Positions 17,144 to 25,212 of a DNA stretch of 50,023 nucleotides are shown piece after piece. The stretch's first letter is position 1, and every line of letters starts with the position of its first letter. The stretch lies in contig RFSE01000019.1 of the NCBI GenBank assembly GCA_009924135.1, forward strand, positions 1 through 50,023, read 5' to 3'. Position numbers and translations under genes: made by a program. This DNA comes from Pseudomonadota bacterium (lineage in GTDB: Bacteria > Verrucomicrobiota > Verrucomicrobiia > Limisphaerales > SXTU01). The notes beneath the pieces were generated by a model that was not told where the DNA came from, did not search any database, and was given only the letters and a program-made list of their open reading frames with translations.

Positions 17144-18472
17144 ATGACCATTGACGTTACCAGCGGAACCTACGGCACCTGCGATGGACGTTCGCGCCGC
17201 AGTTTTTTGAAGCTTGGAGCGCTCGCCTTTGGCGGCCTCACGCTGGCACAACAGCTTCAGATCGAGGCCCAGGCCGCCGCGAGCGGCAAGGCCACGAAGG
17301 ACCTCAGCGTCATCCTCCTCTGGCAGGGCGGTGGCCCCAGCCACATCGACATGTGGGACATGAAGCCCAGCGCGCCCGCCGAGTTTCGCGGGTCGTTTAA
17401 TCCCATCAAGACCGTCATCCCCGGCTATTACGTTTGCGAGCACATGCCGCGCATCGCACAGATGGTGGACAAAATCTCAATCGTCCGCAGCGTAACCCAT
17501 CCTGATTCGGGTCACGAATCCGCCTCGCACACGCTGCTCACCGGGTACAAGCCCACCAACGACATCCCGTCCAACGAGGTGCCCAGCTACGGCAGCATTG
17601 TCAGCTACGAGATGGGACCGCGCGTCGAGGGTTTCCCTGCCTATGCCTGCGTGCCGCGTGCGCCAAAGAGCACCGCCGCTGCGTATCTTGGGGTCGCTTA
17701 CAACCCCTTCGAAACTCAGGGCGACCCCAGCAGCACTGACTTCCAGGTCCGCAATCTCAAGCTCCCCAATGGCCTCACCCTCGCCCGTCTCGAACAGCGG
17801 CGCGACCTGATGAAGACCTTTGACACGCTGCGGCGTGATGTGGACGCCTCCGGCTTGATCAGCGGCATGGATGCGTTTTCCCAAAAGGCCTTTGAACTGG
17901 CCACCTCGCCCAAGGTGCAGGCGGCCTTCGACATCAGCCGTGAAAGCTCGTCGGTCCGTGACCGCTACGGCCGGAACACGATGGGCCAGTCTGCGCTGCT
18001 GGCCCGCCGGCTCGTCGAGGCGGGCGTGCGTTTCGTCACCGTGGACACGGGAGGCTGGGATACGCACACGAACAACTTCGAGAACCTCAAACGCAAAAAA
18101 CTTCCGCATTTCGACGCCTGCTTTGCCTCGCTCATCGAGGACCTCGATCAGCGCGGGATGCTGGAGAAGACCCTGGTGCTCGTTTGGGGCGAGTTCGGCC
18201 GCACGCCACGCATCAACAAGGATGCCGGCCGCGATCACTGGTCCACAGCGATGACGGCGGTCATGGCTGGCGGGGGCATCAAGCGCGGCGTGGTGCTCGG
18301 CGAGACGGATGCCCGGGCTGAATTCCCGAAGGAGCGCCCCGTTTCCCCCCAGGATATCCTCTCCACGATGTACGGCCAGCTCGGCCTCGACCAGGACAAG
18401 AGCTACAAGAACGAAGCCGACCGCCCCGTGGCCATCCTGAACAACGGCGTGCCCATCCCGGAAATCATTTGA
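17144..18472 (+). CDS. DUF1501 protein (third of three)
   Basis: 442 residues with a Tat signal (GRSRRSFLKLGALAFGG, about 15-31). DUF1501 core marks are GGGPSHIDMWDMKPSAP, LLARRLVEAGVRFVTVDTGGWDTH and LVWGEFGRTPRINKDAGRDHW. It starts 52 bases after the DUF1549/DUF1553 stop, so the two are likely one transcript, with the PPC-domain gene following at 18614. It is the most canonical of the three copies, including the GGWDTH motif that is replaced or interrupted in the other two. Function is unknown. Confidence 0.9.
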   Translation: MTIDVTSGTYGTCDGRSRRSFLKLGALAFGGLTLAQQLQIEAQAAASGKATKDLSVILLWQGGGPSHIDMWDMKPSAPAEFRGSFNPIKTVIPGYYVCEHMPRIAQMVDKISIVRSVTHPDSGHESASHTLLTGYKPTNDIPSNEVPSYGSIVSYEMGPRVEGFPAYACVPRAPKSTAAAYLGVAYNPFETQGDPSSTDFQVRNLKLPNGLTLARLEQRRDLMKTFDTLRRDVDASGLISGMDAFSQKAFELATSPKVQAAFDISRESSSVRDRYGRNTMGQSALLARRLVEAGVRFVTVDTGGWDTHTNNFENLKRKKLPHFDACFASLIEDLDQRGMLEKTLVLVWGEFGRTPRINKDAGRDHWSTAMTAVMAGGGIKRGVVLGETDARAEFPKERPVSPQDILSTMYGQLGLDQDKSYKNEADRPVAILNNGVPIPEII

Positions 18473-18613
18473 GCGCAGGAAATTTATAAGGAAAGCAGGA
18501 AGGCAGGAGAAAATCGCTGCACCGCGAAGCTCCCAACTTCAAATCCAGGGTTAAAAATAAACTCTCATTTCCCAAGTCCAGTGATTGCCGCCCCGCGCAC
18601 CGGGCTAATCGAA

Positions 18614-20833
18614 ATGCCCTCTTGCGCCCGGCGGGTGTCGGTTTTGGAGCTTGGAGTTTGGAGCTTTTTGGGGACTTGGCACTTGGGTTTTGGCGTTTTA
18701 GCCGTCGCCGTCTTCCTCACCCTGTCAAACCCACTTCTCGCCCAGCTTCCCGGCCCGCGTTTGCAAAGCGTCTTCCCGCTCGGATGCAAGCAAGGGTCCA
18801 GCGTCGAGGTGGAGATCGCCGGTGGCAATCTGGAGGAAACGCGCAAGCTCTACTTCAGCCACGCGGGCATCACTGCGGAACCGTTGCCGGAAGTGAAGGA
18901 CAAGCCGGCGCGCTTCAAAGTAACGGTCGCGGCCAGCGTTCCCGTGGGCGAGTTTGACGTGCGGGCCATCGGCAAGCATGGCATCAGCAACCCGCGCACT
19001 TTTGTGGTCAGTGACTTCGACGAGTTCACCGAGAAGGAGCCGAACAACCAGCGCGCGGAGGCCAACCGCATCACGCTCAACACCACGATCAATGGCCGCG
19101 TCAGCCCGGCCGAAGACGTGGACTGGTTCGTCTTCGCCGCCAAACGCGGCCAGCGCGTCCTGCTGGAATGCAAAGCGTGGCGGCTGGATTCGCGGCTGGA
19201 TGGCTTCCTCTGGCTTTTCGACGCCAACGGCAAGCAGCTCGCCGCCAGCCAGGATGAGGCCATCCGCAACGAGAAGCGCGATCCGTTCATTGACATCGAT
19301 ATTCCGGAGGACGGCGACTACTATGTCAAGTTCACCGACTTCACTTACAGCGGCAGTGGCGATCATTTCTACCGGCTTTCGGCCGGTACGATGCCGTACA
19401 TCGACTTCATCTCGCCGCTCGGGGCCCGGCCTGGTTCCAACGCGCCGATCACGGTTTACGGCCGCAACCTGCCGGGCGGAAAACCCAGCGAGTTCACGGT
19501 GAAAGGCCGGCCGCTGCAAAAGATCGGGCTGCCCGCGCCCCTGGCTGATTTGCCGCTCACCGGCACCACCTTGAACTTCTCCGAGGTCGTCCGTCCCTCG
19601 ACTTCGCCGCTCAATGGCGTGGAAGTCCGCTTGAAGAACGAGGCGGGCAGTTCTAACGCGAAGCTCCTGCTTGCCTCGGGCCTGAAGGAGCTTCTCGAGA
19701 TCGAACCGAACAACTCCACGAACCAGGCCCAGCGCATCGTGCCGCCGTGCGCGGTGAGCGGACGGTTCGACCCGATCAAGGACGCTGATTATTTCGTCGT
19801 GGCCGCGAAGAAGAACGAAAAATTCACCGTGCGGGTGCTCTCCGAACGGCTCGCCTCGCCCGCCGACCCCGACCTCGAAGTGCTCAAGCCGGATGGCTCG
19901 CTGCTCAATTCCGCGTCGGATTGGGGCGAGAACATCGGCCAGCTCCGTTTCACTTCGAACACGCGCGACATCCAGCACACCTTTACCGCTCCGGCAGACG
20001 GGGATTATTACCTCCGGCTGGAACATGTTTACGCCCAGGGCCAGGGCGGCGCGCAGTATTATTACCGGCTCGAGGTCGAATCTGAACCGATGCCCGACTT
20101 CCGCCTCGTGTGCCAGCCACCCCACGACATCCGCATGGATTCGCACGTCGTGCGACAGGGCGGGCGCGAACGGCTCGACATCCTCGTCTGGCGGCTCGAC
20201 GGTCACAACGACCCGATTACCGTCACCGCCACCAAGCTTCCACCCGGCGTGAAGGTGGAACCCATCGTCATCGGCCCCGGGGTAAAATGGGCGTCGCTCA
20301 TCATCACGGCGGATGCCACTGCCCCCATCAATGAAGGCGAGATTGAAGTCGTCGGCACCAGCGAAGCCGTCGGCCGCAAACTGGTCCGCATCGCGCGCGG
20401 CGGCGTCATCGTCTGGGACACCGTCAATACGCCGGCCATCAGCCGCATGACGCGCAGCCTGGTGCTGGCAGTGCGGGAGAAATCGCCGTTTGAACTCACG
20501 GCCAGTCCGGCGGAATTCACGGTGAAAAAAGGCACCCCCCTGAAACTCAACGTCACCATCAAGCGCGACGCGACCATGCCCAACGCCGTGGATCTCTCAG
20601 GCGCCGGCGTGCAGATGCCCCCCGGTCTGGACATTCCGCTCACCAAGGTGGCGGCCGGCAAAACCTCCGCCGAGCTCACGCTGTCCACCGACAACATGCC
20701 CCCGGGCACCTTTAGCTTCGTCATCAACGGCGACGGCCAGGTGCCCACTACCGAAGGCGACAAGCAGAACATCCGCTGCGTCTATCCCAGCAACGCAGTG
20801 AAGGTCACCATCGAGCCGGTCACAAAACCGTAG
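18614..20833 (+). CDS. Secreted protein with pre-peptidase C-terminal (PPC) domains
   Basis: About 739 residues. The N-terminal ~45 residues act as a signal peptide, but the codons for its hydrophobic part (18640-18700) are the ggagcttggagtttgg-type genomic repeat. After cleavage near PLLAQ the chain shows an Ig/IPT-like domain (VFPLGCKQGSSVEVEIAGG), then two PPC beta-sandwich domains marked by EKEPNNQRAEANRI and EIEPNNSTNQAQRI and by DVDWFVFAAKRGQRV / DADYFVVAAKKNEKF. It is the last gene of the DUF1501 cluster, where PPC proteins are regular partners. No protease domain is present. ATG 18614 was chosen; GTG 18581 in the same frame is possible. Confidence 0.82.
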   Translation: MPSCARRVSVLELGVWSFLGTWHLGFGVLAVAVFLTLSNPLLAQLPGPRLQSVFPLGCKQGSSVEVEIAGGNLEETRKLYFSHAGITAEPLPEVKDKPARFKVTVAASVPVGEFDVRAIGKHGISNPRTFVVSDFDEFTEKEPNNQRAEANRITLNTTINGRVSPAEDVDWFVFAAKRGQRVLLECKAWRLDSRLDGFLWLFDANGKQLAASQDEAIRNEKRDPFIDIDIPEDGDYYVKFTDFTYSGSGDHFYRLSAGTMPYIDFISPLGARPGSNAPITVYGRNLPGGKPSEFTVKGRPLQKIGLPAPLADLPLTGTTLNFSEVVRPSTSPLNGVEVRLKNEAGSSNAKLLLASGLKELLEIEPNNSTNQAQRIVPPCAVSGRFDPIKDADYFVVAAKKNEKFTVRVLSERLASPADPDLEVLKPDGSLLNSASDWGENIGQLRFTSNTRDIQHTFTAPADGDYYLRLEHVYAQGQGGAQYYYRLEVESEPMPDFRLVCQPPHDIRMDSHVVRQGGRERLDILVWRLDGHNDPITVTATKLPPGVKVEPIVIGPGVKWASLIITADATAPINEGEIEVVGTSEAVGRKLVRIARGGVIVWDTVNTPAISRMTRSLVLAVREKSPFELTASPAEFTVKKGTPLKLNVTIKRDATMPNAVDLSGAGVQMPPGLDIPLTKVAAGKTSAELTLSTDNMPPGTFSFVINGDGQVPTTEGDKQNIRCVYPSNAVKVTIEPVTKP
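18640..18700. repeat. Low-complexity ggagcttggagtttgg repeat inside the PPC signal peptide
   Basis: Repeated units of the form ttggagcttggagtttgg run through the codons for the hydrophobic core of the signal peptide. The translated string VLELGVWSF and its neighbours is a familiar product of such dispersed repeats in Verrucomicrobia (recognised from memory). Confidence 0.65.
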
Positions 20834-20934
20834 CGGATCACGAAAGCGGGGCATGGGGTTCAACCCGGTTCATCGTGACGGGCAATGGGAGCGCAGAAGC
20901 GGAGTGCACACTGCGCCCCACCATCGCCGTTCCA

Positions 20935-21696
20935 CTACAACCCCGTGGGATGATCGAGAAAGCTCCATGGCAGCGCGTACTTGGTGGCCAGGTGCGCTGC
21001 GAGGGCTTTCACGCCAAATGTTTCCGTCGCGTAGTGCCCGCCGTAGAGCACGTTCAGGCCCAGGTCTTCCGCCAGCGCAAAGGTCCAGTGCGGCCCCTCA
21101 CCCGTGATGAAGGTGTCCACGCCCTCGGCGGCCGCTTTCTTCAATTCCGCCCCTGCCCCGCCGGTCACGATTCCGATACGCCGGCACTCCGCCGGACCAC
21201 CGGGCAACAATTTCGGCGCGACGCCGGTGGCTTGGGTGAGACGGCTGGCCAGCTCCGCGCGGCTGATCTTCACGTCTGCACGCAAGCCGATGTGCTGGCC
21301 TTTCTCAAAGAAGAAGTGTTTGAGCCGCTTCAAACCCAACGCGGCGGCGAGATGCGCGTTGTTGCCCAGCTTGGGATGCAAGTCCAACGGAAGGTGGGAG
21401 CTGTAGATGGCCAGGTTGCTTTCGATTAATTGGCGCTGCAACTCGCGGCATCGACCGGTCCATGGCACGGTGTCGCTCCAGAACAGGCCGTGATGCACGA
21501 TCAGCAGGTCCGCCTTGGCTGCGATGGCGAGCTTCACCGTGGTGAGGCTCGCGTCCACCGCTGCCGCGACCCGCGTGATGCGTCCGTTGTTCTCGACCTG
21601 CAGGCCGTTGTGCGCGCGGTCCCAATCGTTTACGTCGGCGGTGCGCAGCAGCGTGTCACAGTGACGGACGATGTCGTTCAACGAAGCGGTTGCCAT
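20935..21696 (-). CDS. Nif3-like dinuclear metal centre protein
   Basis: 253 residues matching the Nif3/YbgI (GTP cyclohydrolase I type 2 family) fold. Metal-ligand marks include LLIVHHGLFW near 64-73, IYSSHLPLD near 100-108, and HY in YGGHYATETFG near 225-235 together with an acidic residue. Members form toroidal hexamers with a two-metal site; the physiological reaction is unclear, although some bind or hydrolyse nucleotides or assist metal handling. The protein is the short form without the CutA-like insertion. It lies convergent to the PPC gene and divergent from the receiver-like gene, with a palindromic element in between. Confidence 0.88.
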   Translation of the reverse strand: MATASLNDIVRHCDTLLRTADVNDWDRAHNGLQVENNGRITRVAAAVDASLTTVKLAIAAKADLLIVHHGLFWSDTVPWTGRCRELQRQLIESNLAIYSSHLPLDLHPKLGNNAHLAAALGLKRLKHFFFEKGQHIGLRADVKISRAELASRLTQATGVAPKLLPGGPAECRRIGIVTGGAGAELKKAAAEGVDTFITGEGPHWTFALAEDLGLNVLYGGHYATETFGVKALAAHLATKYALPWSFLDHPTGL

Positions 21697-21753
21697 GCCC
21701 CGAGGTAAGCATAACCTGATGCCGGGCTCCAGTCTCCGTCGAGCCTATCTCAA

Positions 21754-21919
21754 CACTGCCCCGGAAAACGAAATCTTCCGGAGCGCGGCTGTGTCGCGGA
21801 GACCAGCCGCAGCGGCTGCACTGTAGGAGGCGTTGCGGCGTCCCTCCCCGTTCGGCACGCCGACGTTGCTGCGGCTGGTCTCGCACCGAGCGGGACACAG
21901 CCGCGCTCCGGGGACAGTG
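21754..21919. repeat. Palindromic element between divergent genes
   Basis: Outer arms ccggagcgcggctgtgtc (21778-21795) and its perfect complement (21894-21911), plus inner arms gagaccagccgcagc (21799-21813) and its complement (21868-21882), make a long hairpin. A 13-base direct repeat ccagtctccgtcg flanks it at 21729-21741 and 21931-21943, which could be a target duplication. The element fills the intergenic space and nothing coding is seen. Confidence 0.78.
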
Positions 21920-21988
21920 CCCCAAGATGCGCCAGTCTCCGTCGGTGGGGAGATTGCATTTTTGCCACCGGCTCTCCATGCTGCGCGG

Positions 21989-22363
21989 ATGACAAGTCCG
22001 CTTGCCCTGCTGCTCTACGAACGCCTGCTGCCCGGCAGTGCGTTGGGCAACAAGCTGCGCGATTTGGGCTACCGCATTCTCCACGTAACGGACCTGAGCA
22101 GCATCGTCGCCACAGCAGAGAAGGAAAAACCGCTCGTGGCCTTCGTGGATTTGGAATGGCGCAACACCGATGCCTGCGCGGCCATCCAATCGCTCCGGGC
22201 GGCCGGCAGCACCACGCACATTCCGGTCCTGGCCTTCAGCAGCGCCCGGCACGAGAAATTGCAGGAAGCCGCCCTGGCCGCCGGGGCCGCCGTCATCGCC
22301 AGCGACGAATCGATGCTCGCCCAGCTCCCGGAGATGCTCGACCGCGCCATGCTGGTGGAGTGA
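21989..22363 (+). CDS. Degenerate receiver-domain-like protein
   Basis: 124 residues with the alternating strand/helix pattern of a CheY-type receiver. An aspartate at the usual phosphorylation place is kept (LVAFVDLEWRN), and FSSA follows where the Thr/Ser switch lies, but the N-terminal acidic pair is replaced by LLYERLL and the C-terminal conserved lysine by ASDES. Mg2+-dependent phosphorylation is therefore unlikely; it may be a protein-interaction module. The upstream in-frame codons (21833-21988) run through a palindromic repeat, so ATG 21989 was chosen. HemQ follows about 100 bases downstream. Confidence 0.65.
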   Translation: MTSPLALLLYERLLPGSALGNKLRDLGYRILHVTDLSSIVATAEKEKPLVAFVDLEWRNTDACAAIQSLRAAGSTTHIPVLAFSSARHEKLQEAALAAGAAVIASDESMLAQLPEMLDRAMLVE

Positions 22364-22365
22364 GG

Positions 22366-22466
22366 TGGAAGTTGGAGTTGGGGAGTTGAGAGTTGATAGT
22401 CAGGCCGCCCTTCGGTCACGCTTACCCCACTGACGACTGAAAACTGAAAACTGAAAACTTTCCGCA
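22366..22466. repeat. Tandem/inverted low-complexity repeat upstream of hemQ
   Basis: The left half (agttggggagttgagagttga) repeats the motif at the window start; the right half has actgaaaactgaaaactgaaaac, three copies of a short unit. The arms around tcag...actga are complementary. It occupies the whole gap between the receiver-like gene and hemQ. Confidence 0.75.
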
Positions 22467-22467
22467 C

Positions 22468-23286
22468 ATGGCCATCCCCTCCATCAAACTCTCGCAAGGC
22501 ATCCACCTCCTGCATCTGTTCTTCCGCATTGATCGCGTGCGCTGGGCCGCGTTGCCGGCGGGCGAATCTGCCGCCACCCGCGCCCGGATTGAAGTCATTA
22601 CCCAGAAGTATGCCGGCCCGGCCGCCCCGCGCGTCTGCACGTACGCGGGCGTCGGCGGCAAGGCGGACATCGGCTTCATGATCTACGCCGCCGAGTTGCA
22701 GCAGCTCAGCGAGATGCAGCGCGAAGTCGAGCTGGCCTTCCCGCCGGGCGCACTCACGCTGGTTTACTCCTACCTGAGCGTCACGGAACTGCCCGAGTAC
22801 GTCACGACCGACGACGACCTGAAGCGGATGATCCAACACGGCGAGCGCAAGCTCCAGCCCGGCACCCCCGAGTTCGACGAAGCCTTCGCCGCCGCCAAGA
22901 AGCGGAACGACGAATACAAGCATTACCGCCTGAACCCCGAACTGGAGGACTGGGAGATCATGTGCTTCTACGGCATGAGCAAGAAGCGCGACCTGGCCGA
23001 CAACTGGTACATGCTCGATTTCGACGCGCGCAAGAAGCTCATGGGCAGCCACGCCAAAACCGGCCGCAAGTTCGCCGGCCGCATCTCGCAGCTCATCACC
23101 GGCTCCACCGGCATGGACGAGTACGAATGGGGCGTCACGCTCATCGCCCACCACCTGGATGCCGTGAAGGAAATCATCTACGAGATGCGCTTCGACGAGG
23201 TCAGCGCCCGCTTCGGCGAGTTCGGCCCCTTCTACATCAACCTGCGGCTCCAGCCGGGGGATTTGTGGGAGCATTTGCGGTTGTGA
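22468..23286 (+). CDS. hemQ: Coproheme decarboxylase HemQ (chlorite dismutase family)
   Basis: 272 residues of the chlorite dismutase-like fold. The C-terminal half reads like HemQ: CFYGMSKKRDLADNWYML (the Tyr region), MGSHAKTGRKFAGRISQLITGSTGMDEYEWGVTL with the proximal histidine, and YEMRFDEVSARFGEFGPFY. HemQ converts coproheme to haem b using peroxide in the coproporphyrin-dependent pathway found in Gram-positives and also in Planctomycetes/Verrucomicrobia. Classic chlorite-dismutase function needs a distal arginine that cannot be judged here. No other haem genes are close. It starts immediately after a repeat array; no strong Shine-Dalgarno is seen. Confidence 0.88.
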   Translation: MAIPSIKLSQGIHLLHLFFRIDRVRWAALPAGESAATRARIEVITQKYAGPAAPRVCTYAGVGGKADIGFMIYAAELQQLSEMQREVELAFPPGALTLVYSYLSVTELPEYVTTDDDLKRMIQHGERKLQPGTPEFDEAFAAAKKRNDEYKHYRLNPELEDWEIMCFYGMSKKRDLADNWYMLDFDARKKLMGSHAKTGRKFAGRISQLITGSTGMDEYEWGVTLIAHHLDAVKEIIYEMRFDEVSARFGEFGPFYINLRLQPGDLWEHLRL

Positions 23287-23343
23287 ACTAACCAACGGAT
23301 GAGAAACCGCTTGTCCATAGGCAACCGTGTAAGATGGTTGGCG

Positions 23344-23964
23344 ATGCGATCAGCGGCCCACTTCTTCATCCGATGGGGCCTTCTCGCTTCCATCGTATTT
23401 CTCCTAAGCGGATGCCGGACTCCAAAAGCCGGCACTCCTCCGGAATACGGCTTGTCGATTGAAAACGCACGCGTGGTCTACAACAGGACATCGAACACGG
23501 TCTCCTACTCGCTTGAACTGGTGAACAATTCCGGCAGTGCTCGTCGCGTTGCTTGGACGGATGCCACAACGAATCCGTTGACCTCGTTCATTCTTCACAA
23601 CGCTGATTCTGGCGATGAGTTCGTCCTGAACCGTACTCCTTCAACCAGTTATTATTTTGCCATGGAGCCCTTCGTCATTCGCCCAGGCAAAAGAAAAATC
23701 TTGAGCGGGCAGGACCAAATCGACACAAAGCGTAGTCGGCTCTACTTCTGGCGCTGGGACTCAAACAAACTGAACCCAAGGCAACAAGTAAATCGTCAGG
23801 GGATGACCGGAGAAAAGCTGACAGTCCTGCCAAATGGGAACTATTCAGCTCGCGTGCGAATTCTTGTTACTTGGTGGGATGGCATCTTTTCCAAGCGAAT
23901 CGAATCCGCACAAGGCAAAGTGTTAACCGTTCCGGCCGGGTGTTTGATCGAGCCCTCGAACTGA
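23344..23964 (+). CDS. Putative lipoprotein of unknown function
   Basis: About 206 residues. The N-terminus (MRSAAHFFIRWGLLASIVFLLSGC) is a lipoprotein signal with lipobox LLSGC; ATG 23344 was chosen because it places the lipobox at a normal distance, whereas the upstream ATG at 23299 would give an unusually long leader. The mature part is an all-beta looking chain (SYSLELVNNSGSARRVAW..., ...NYSARVRILVTWW). No family is recognised. Base composition is visibly AT-richer than in the neighbours, which may reflect transfer or weak expression. It lies between hemQ and proB on the same strand. Confidence 0.65.
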   Translation: MRSAAHFFIRWGLLASIVFLLSGCRTPKAGTPPEYGLSIENARVVYNRTSNTVSYSLELVNNSGSARRVAWTDATTNPLTSFILHNADSGDEFVLNRTPSTSYYFAMEPFVIRPGKRKILSGQDQIDTKRSRLYFWRWDSNKLNPRQQVNRQGMTGEKLTVLPNGNYSARVRILVTWWDGIFSKRIESAQGKVLTVPAGCLIEPSN

Positions 23965-24039
23965 GAAACAGTTCAACCACTTACTGCGCGCTCACTTTTC
24001 CGCTTCGCCCCCTCGCCAGCGGCTGCTACAAAACCAACC

Positions 24040-25116
24040 GTGCGTTCTGCGGTACTCCAAGACATCTCTCGCCTCGTGGTGAAGCTCGGCACCGGCGTCC
24101 TCACCGACGCCCGGAAACAGCCGGACCTTGCCCAGATGGAACAGCTCGTCGCCCAGATGGCCGCCCAGCGGCGCGCGGGCCGCGAGGTCGTACTCGTCAC
24201 CTCCGGCGCAGTCGGGGCCGGCATGGGCGTGCTGGGGTTTGACGCGCGCCCCAAGCAGTTGGCGGAACTTCAGGCGTGTGCCGCCGTCGGCCAGTCACGG
24301 CTGATGACCACCTACGAAAACCTGTTCGCCAAGTTCGGCCTGCACGTCGCACAGGTGCTGCTCACCCACGACGACCTGGAGCACCACGAGCGCCACCTGA
24401 ACGCACGCAACACGCTCGTTGCCCTGCTGGATCGCGGGGTCGTGCCGATCATCAACGAAAACGACGCCGTCTCCTGGACCGAGCTGAAGTTCGGTGACAA
24501 CGACAAGCTCTCCGCCCTCGTCGCCTCGCTGCTGCCCGCCGACCTGCTCGTCATCCTCACCACGGTGGACGGCGTGATCGAAGGGTTTGGCACTCCCGAC
24601 GCGCGGTTGCTGCCCACGGTCGAACGCATCGACGATTCCGTTGAAGGCATGGCCGGCGGCACCTTGAGCGCCACGGCTGTTGGCGGCATGGCGACGAAGA
24701 TTCAAGCCGCCAAGATTGTCACGCGCTCGGGCATTCCGCTCGTCATTGCCAGCGGGCGCAAACCGAATGCCATTGCGGACATTCTGGCCGGCGTGACCGA
24801 GGGCACGCTCTTCGTCCCGCAGCCCAACATGCTTCCCGGGCGCAAGCGATGGATCGCCTTCTTCCATCACCCCAAGGGCACGCTCTTCGTGGACGACGGC
24901 GCGAAAAAAGCCCTCCGCGAGAAGGGCCGCAGCCTCCTCCCACCCGGCATCACGCGCTGCGAAGGGGACTTTGCGAAAGACGAAGTCGTCCGGATTTGTG
25001 ATGAGGACGGCACCGAGTTCGCCCGGGGCATCGCCCGCTTTCCCTCCGCCCAGATTACCGACCGCCAACTTCCGCGCGAAGAGGTGGTGCACCGGGATGA
25101 CTTGGTCATTCTTTAG
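24040..25116 (+). CDS. proB: Glutamate 5-kinase ProB
   Basis: 358 residues, GTG start at 24040. ProB phosphorylates L-glutamate in the first step of proline synthesis. The amino acid kinase domain shows LVVKLGTGVLT, LVTSGAVGAGMGVLG, IINENDAVSWTELKFGDNDKLSALVASL and LTTVDGV; the last ~80 residues form a PUA domain (KGTLFVDDGAKKALREKGRSLLPPGI). Length and order fit the standard bacterial enzyme. The stop codon TAG at 25114-25116 is itself the outer end of an inverted repeat whose other arm contains the mazG start codon. No proA is seen in the window. Confidence 0.93.
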   Translation: MRSAVLQDISRLVVKLGTGVLTDARKQPDLAQMEQLVAQMAAQRRAGREVVLVTSGAVGAGMGVLGFDARPKQLAELQACAAVGQSRLMTTYENLFAKFGLHVAQVLLTHDDLEHHERHLNARNTLVALLDRGVVPIINENDAVSWTELKFGDNDKLSALVASLLPADLLVILTTVDGVIEGFGTPDARLLPTVERIDDSVEGMAGGTLSATAVGGMATKIQAAKIVTRSGIPLVIASGRKPNAIADILAGVTEGTLFVPQPNMLPGRKRWIAFFHHPKGTLFVDDGAKKALREKGRSLLPPGITRCEGDFAKDEVVRICDEDGTEFARGIARFPSAQITDRQLPREEVVHRDDLVIL

Positions 25117-25212
25117 CCACAGATGAACACAGATGGATCACAGCTCGGCGACGGAATGACGCAGCCCAAGGTGTTTTCTATCTGTGATAAATCTGTGTTC
25201 CATCTGTGGCTA
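25114..25212. repeat. Inverted repeat that supplies the proB stop and the mazG start
   Basis: The left arm, 25114-25134 (tagccacagatgaacacagat), and the right arm, 25191-25212, are complementary apart from a single-base indel. The left arm begins with the proB TAG, and the right arm contains the GTG at 25206 used as the mazG start. Related arms occur at 11173-11319 and a solo one at 36692-36722. Confidence 0.85.

Noticed and set aside
18725-20206. A 493-residue open frame on the minus strand
   Set aside because: Shadow of the PPC gene; the plus strand has clear domain motifs.
22425-22466. Short direct repeats considered as a CRISPR array
   Set aside because: The units are about 8 bases with no unique spacers and no cas genes; a simple tandem repeat.
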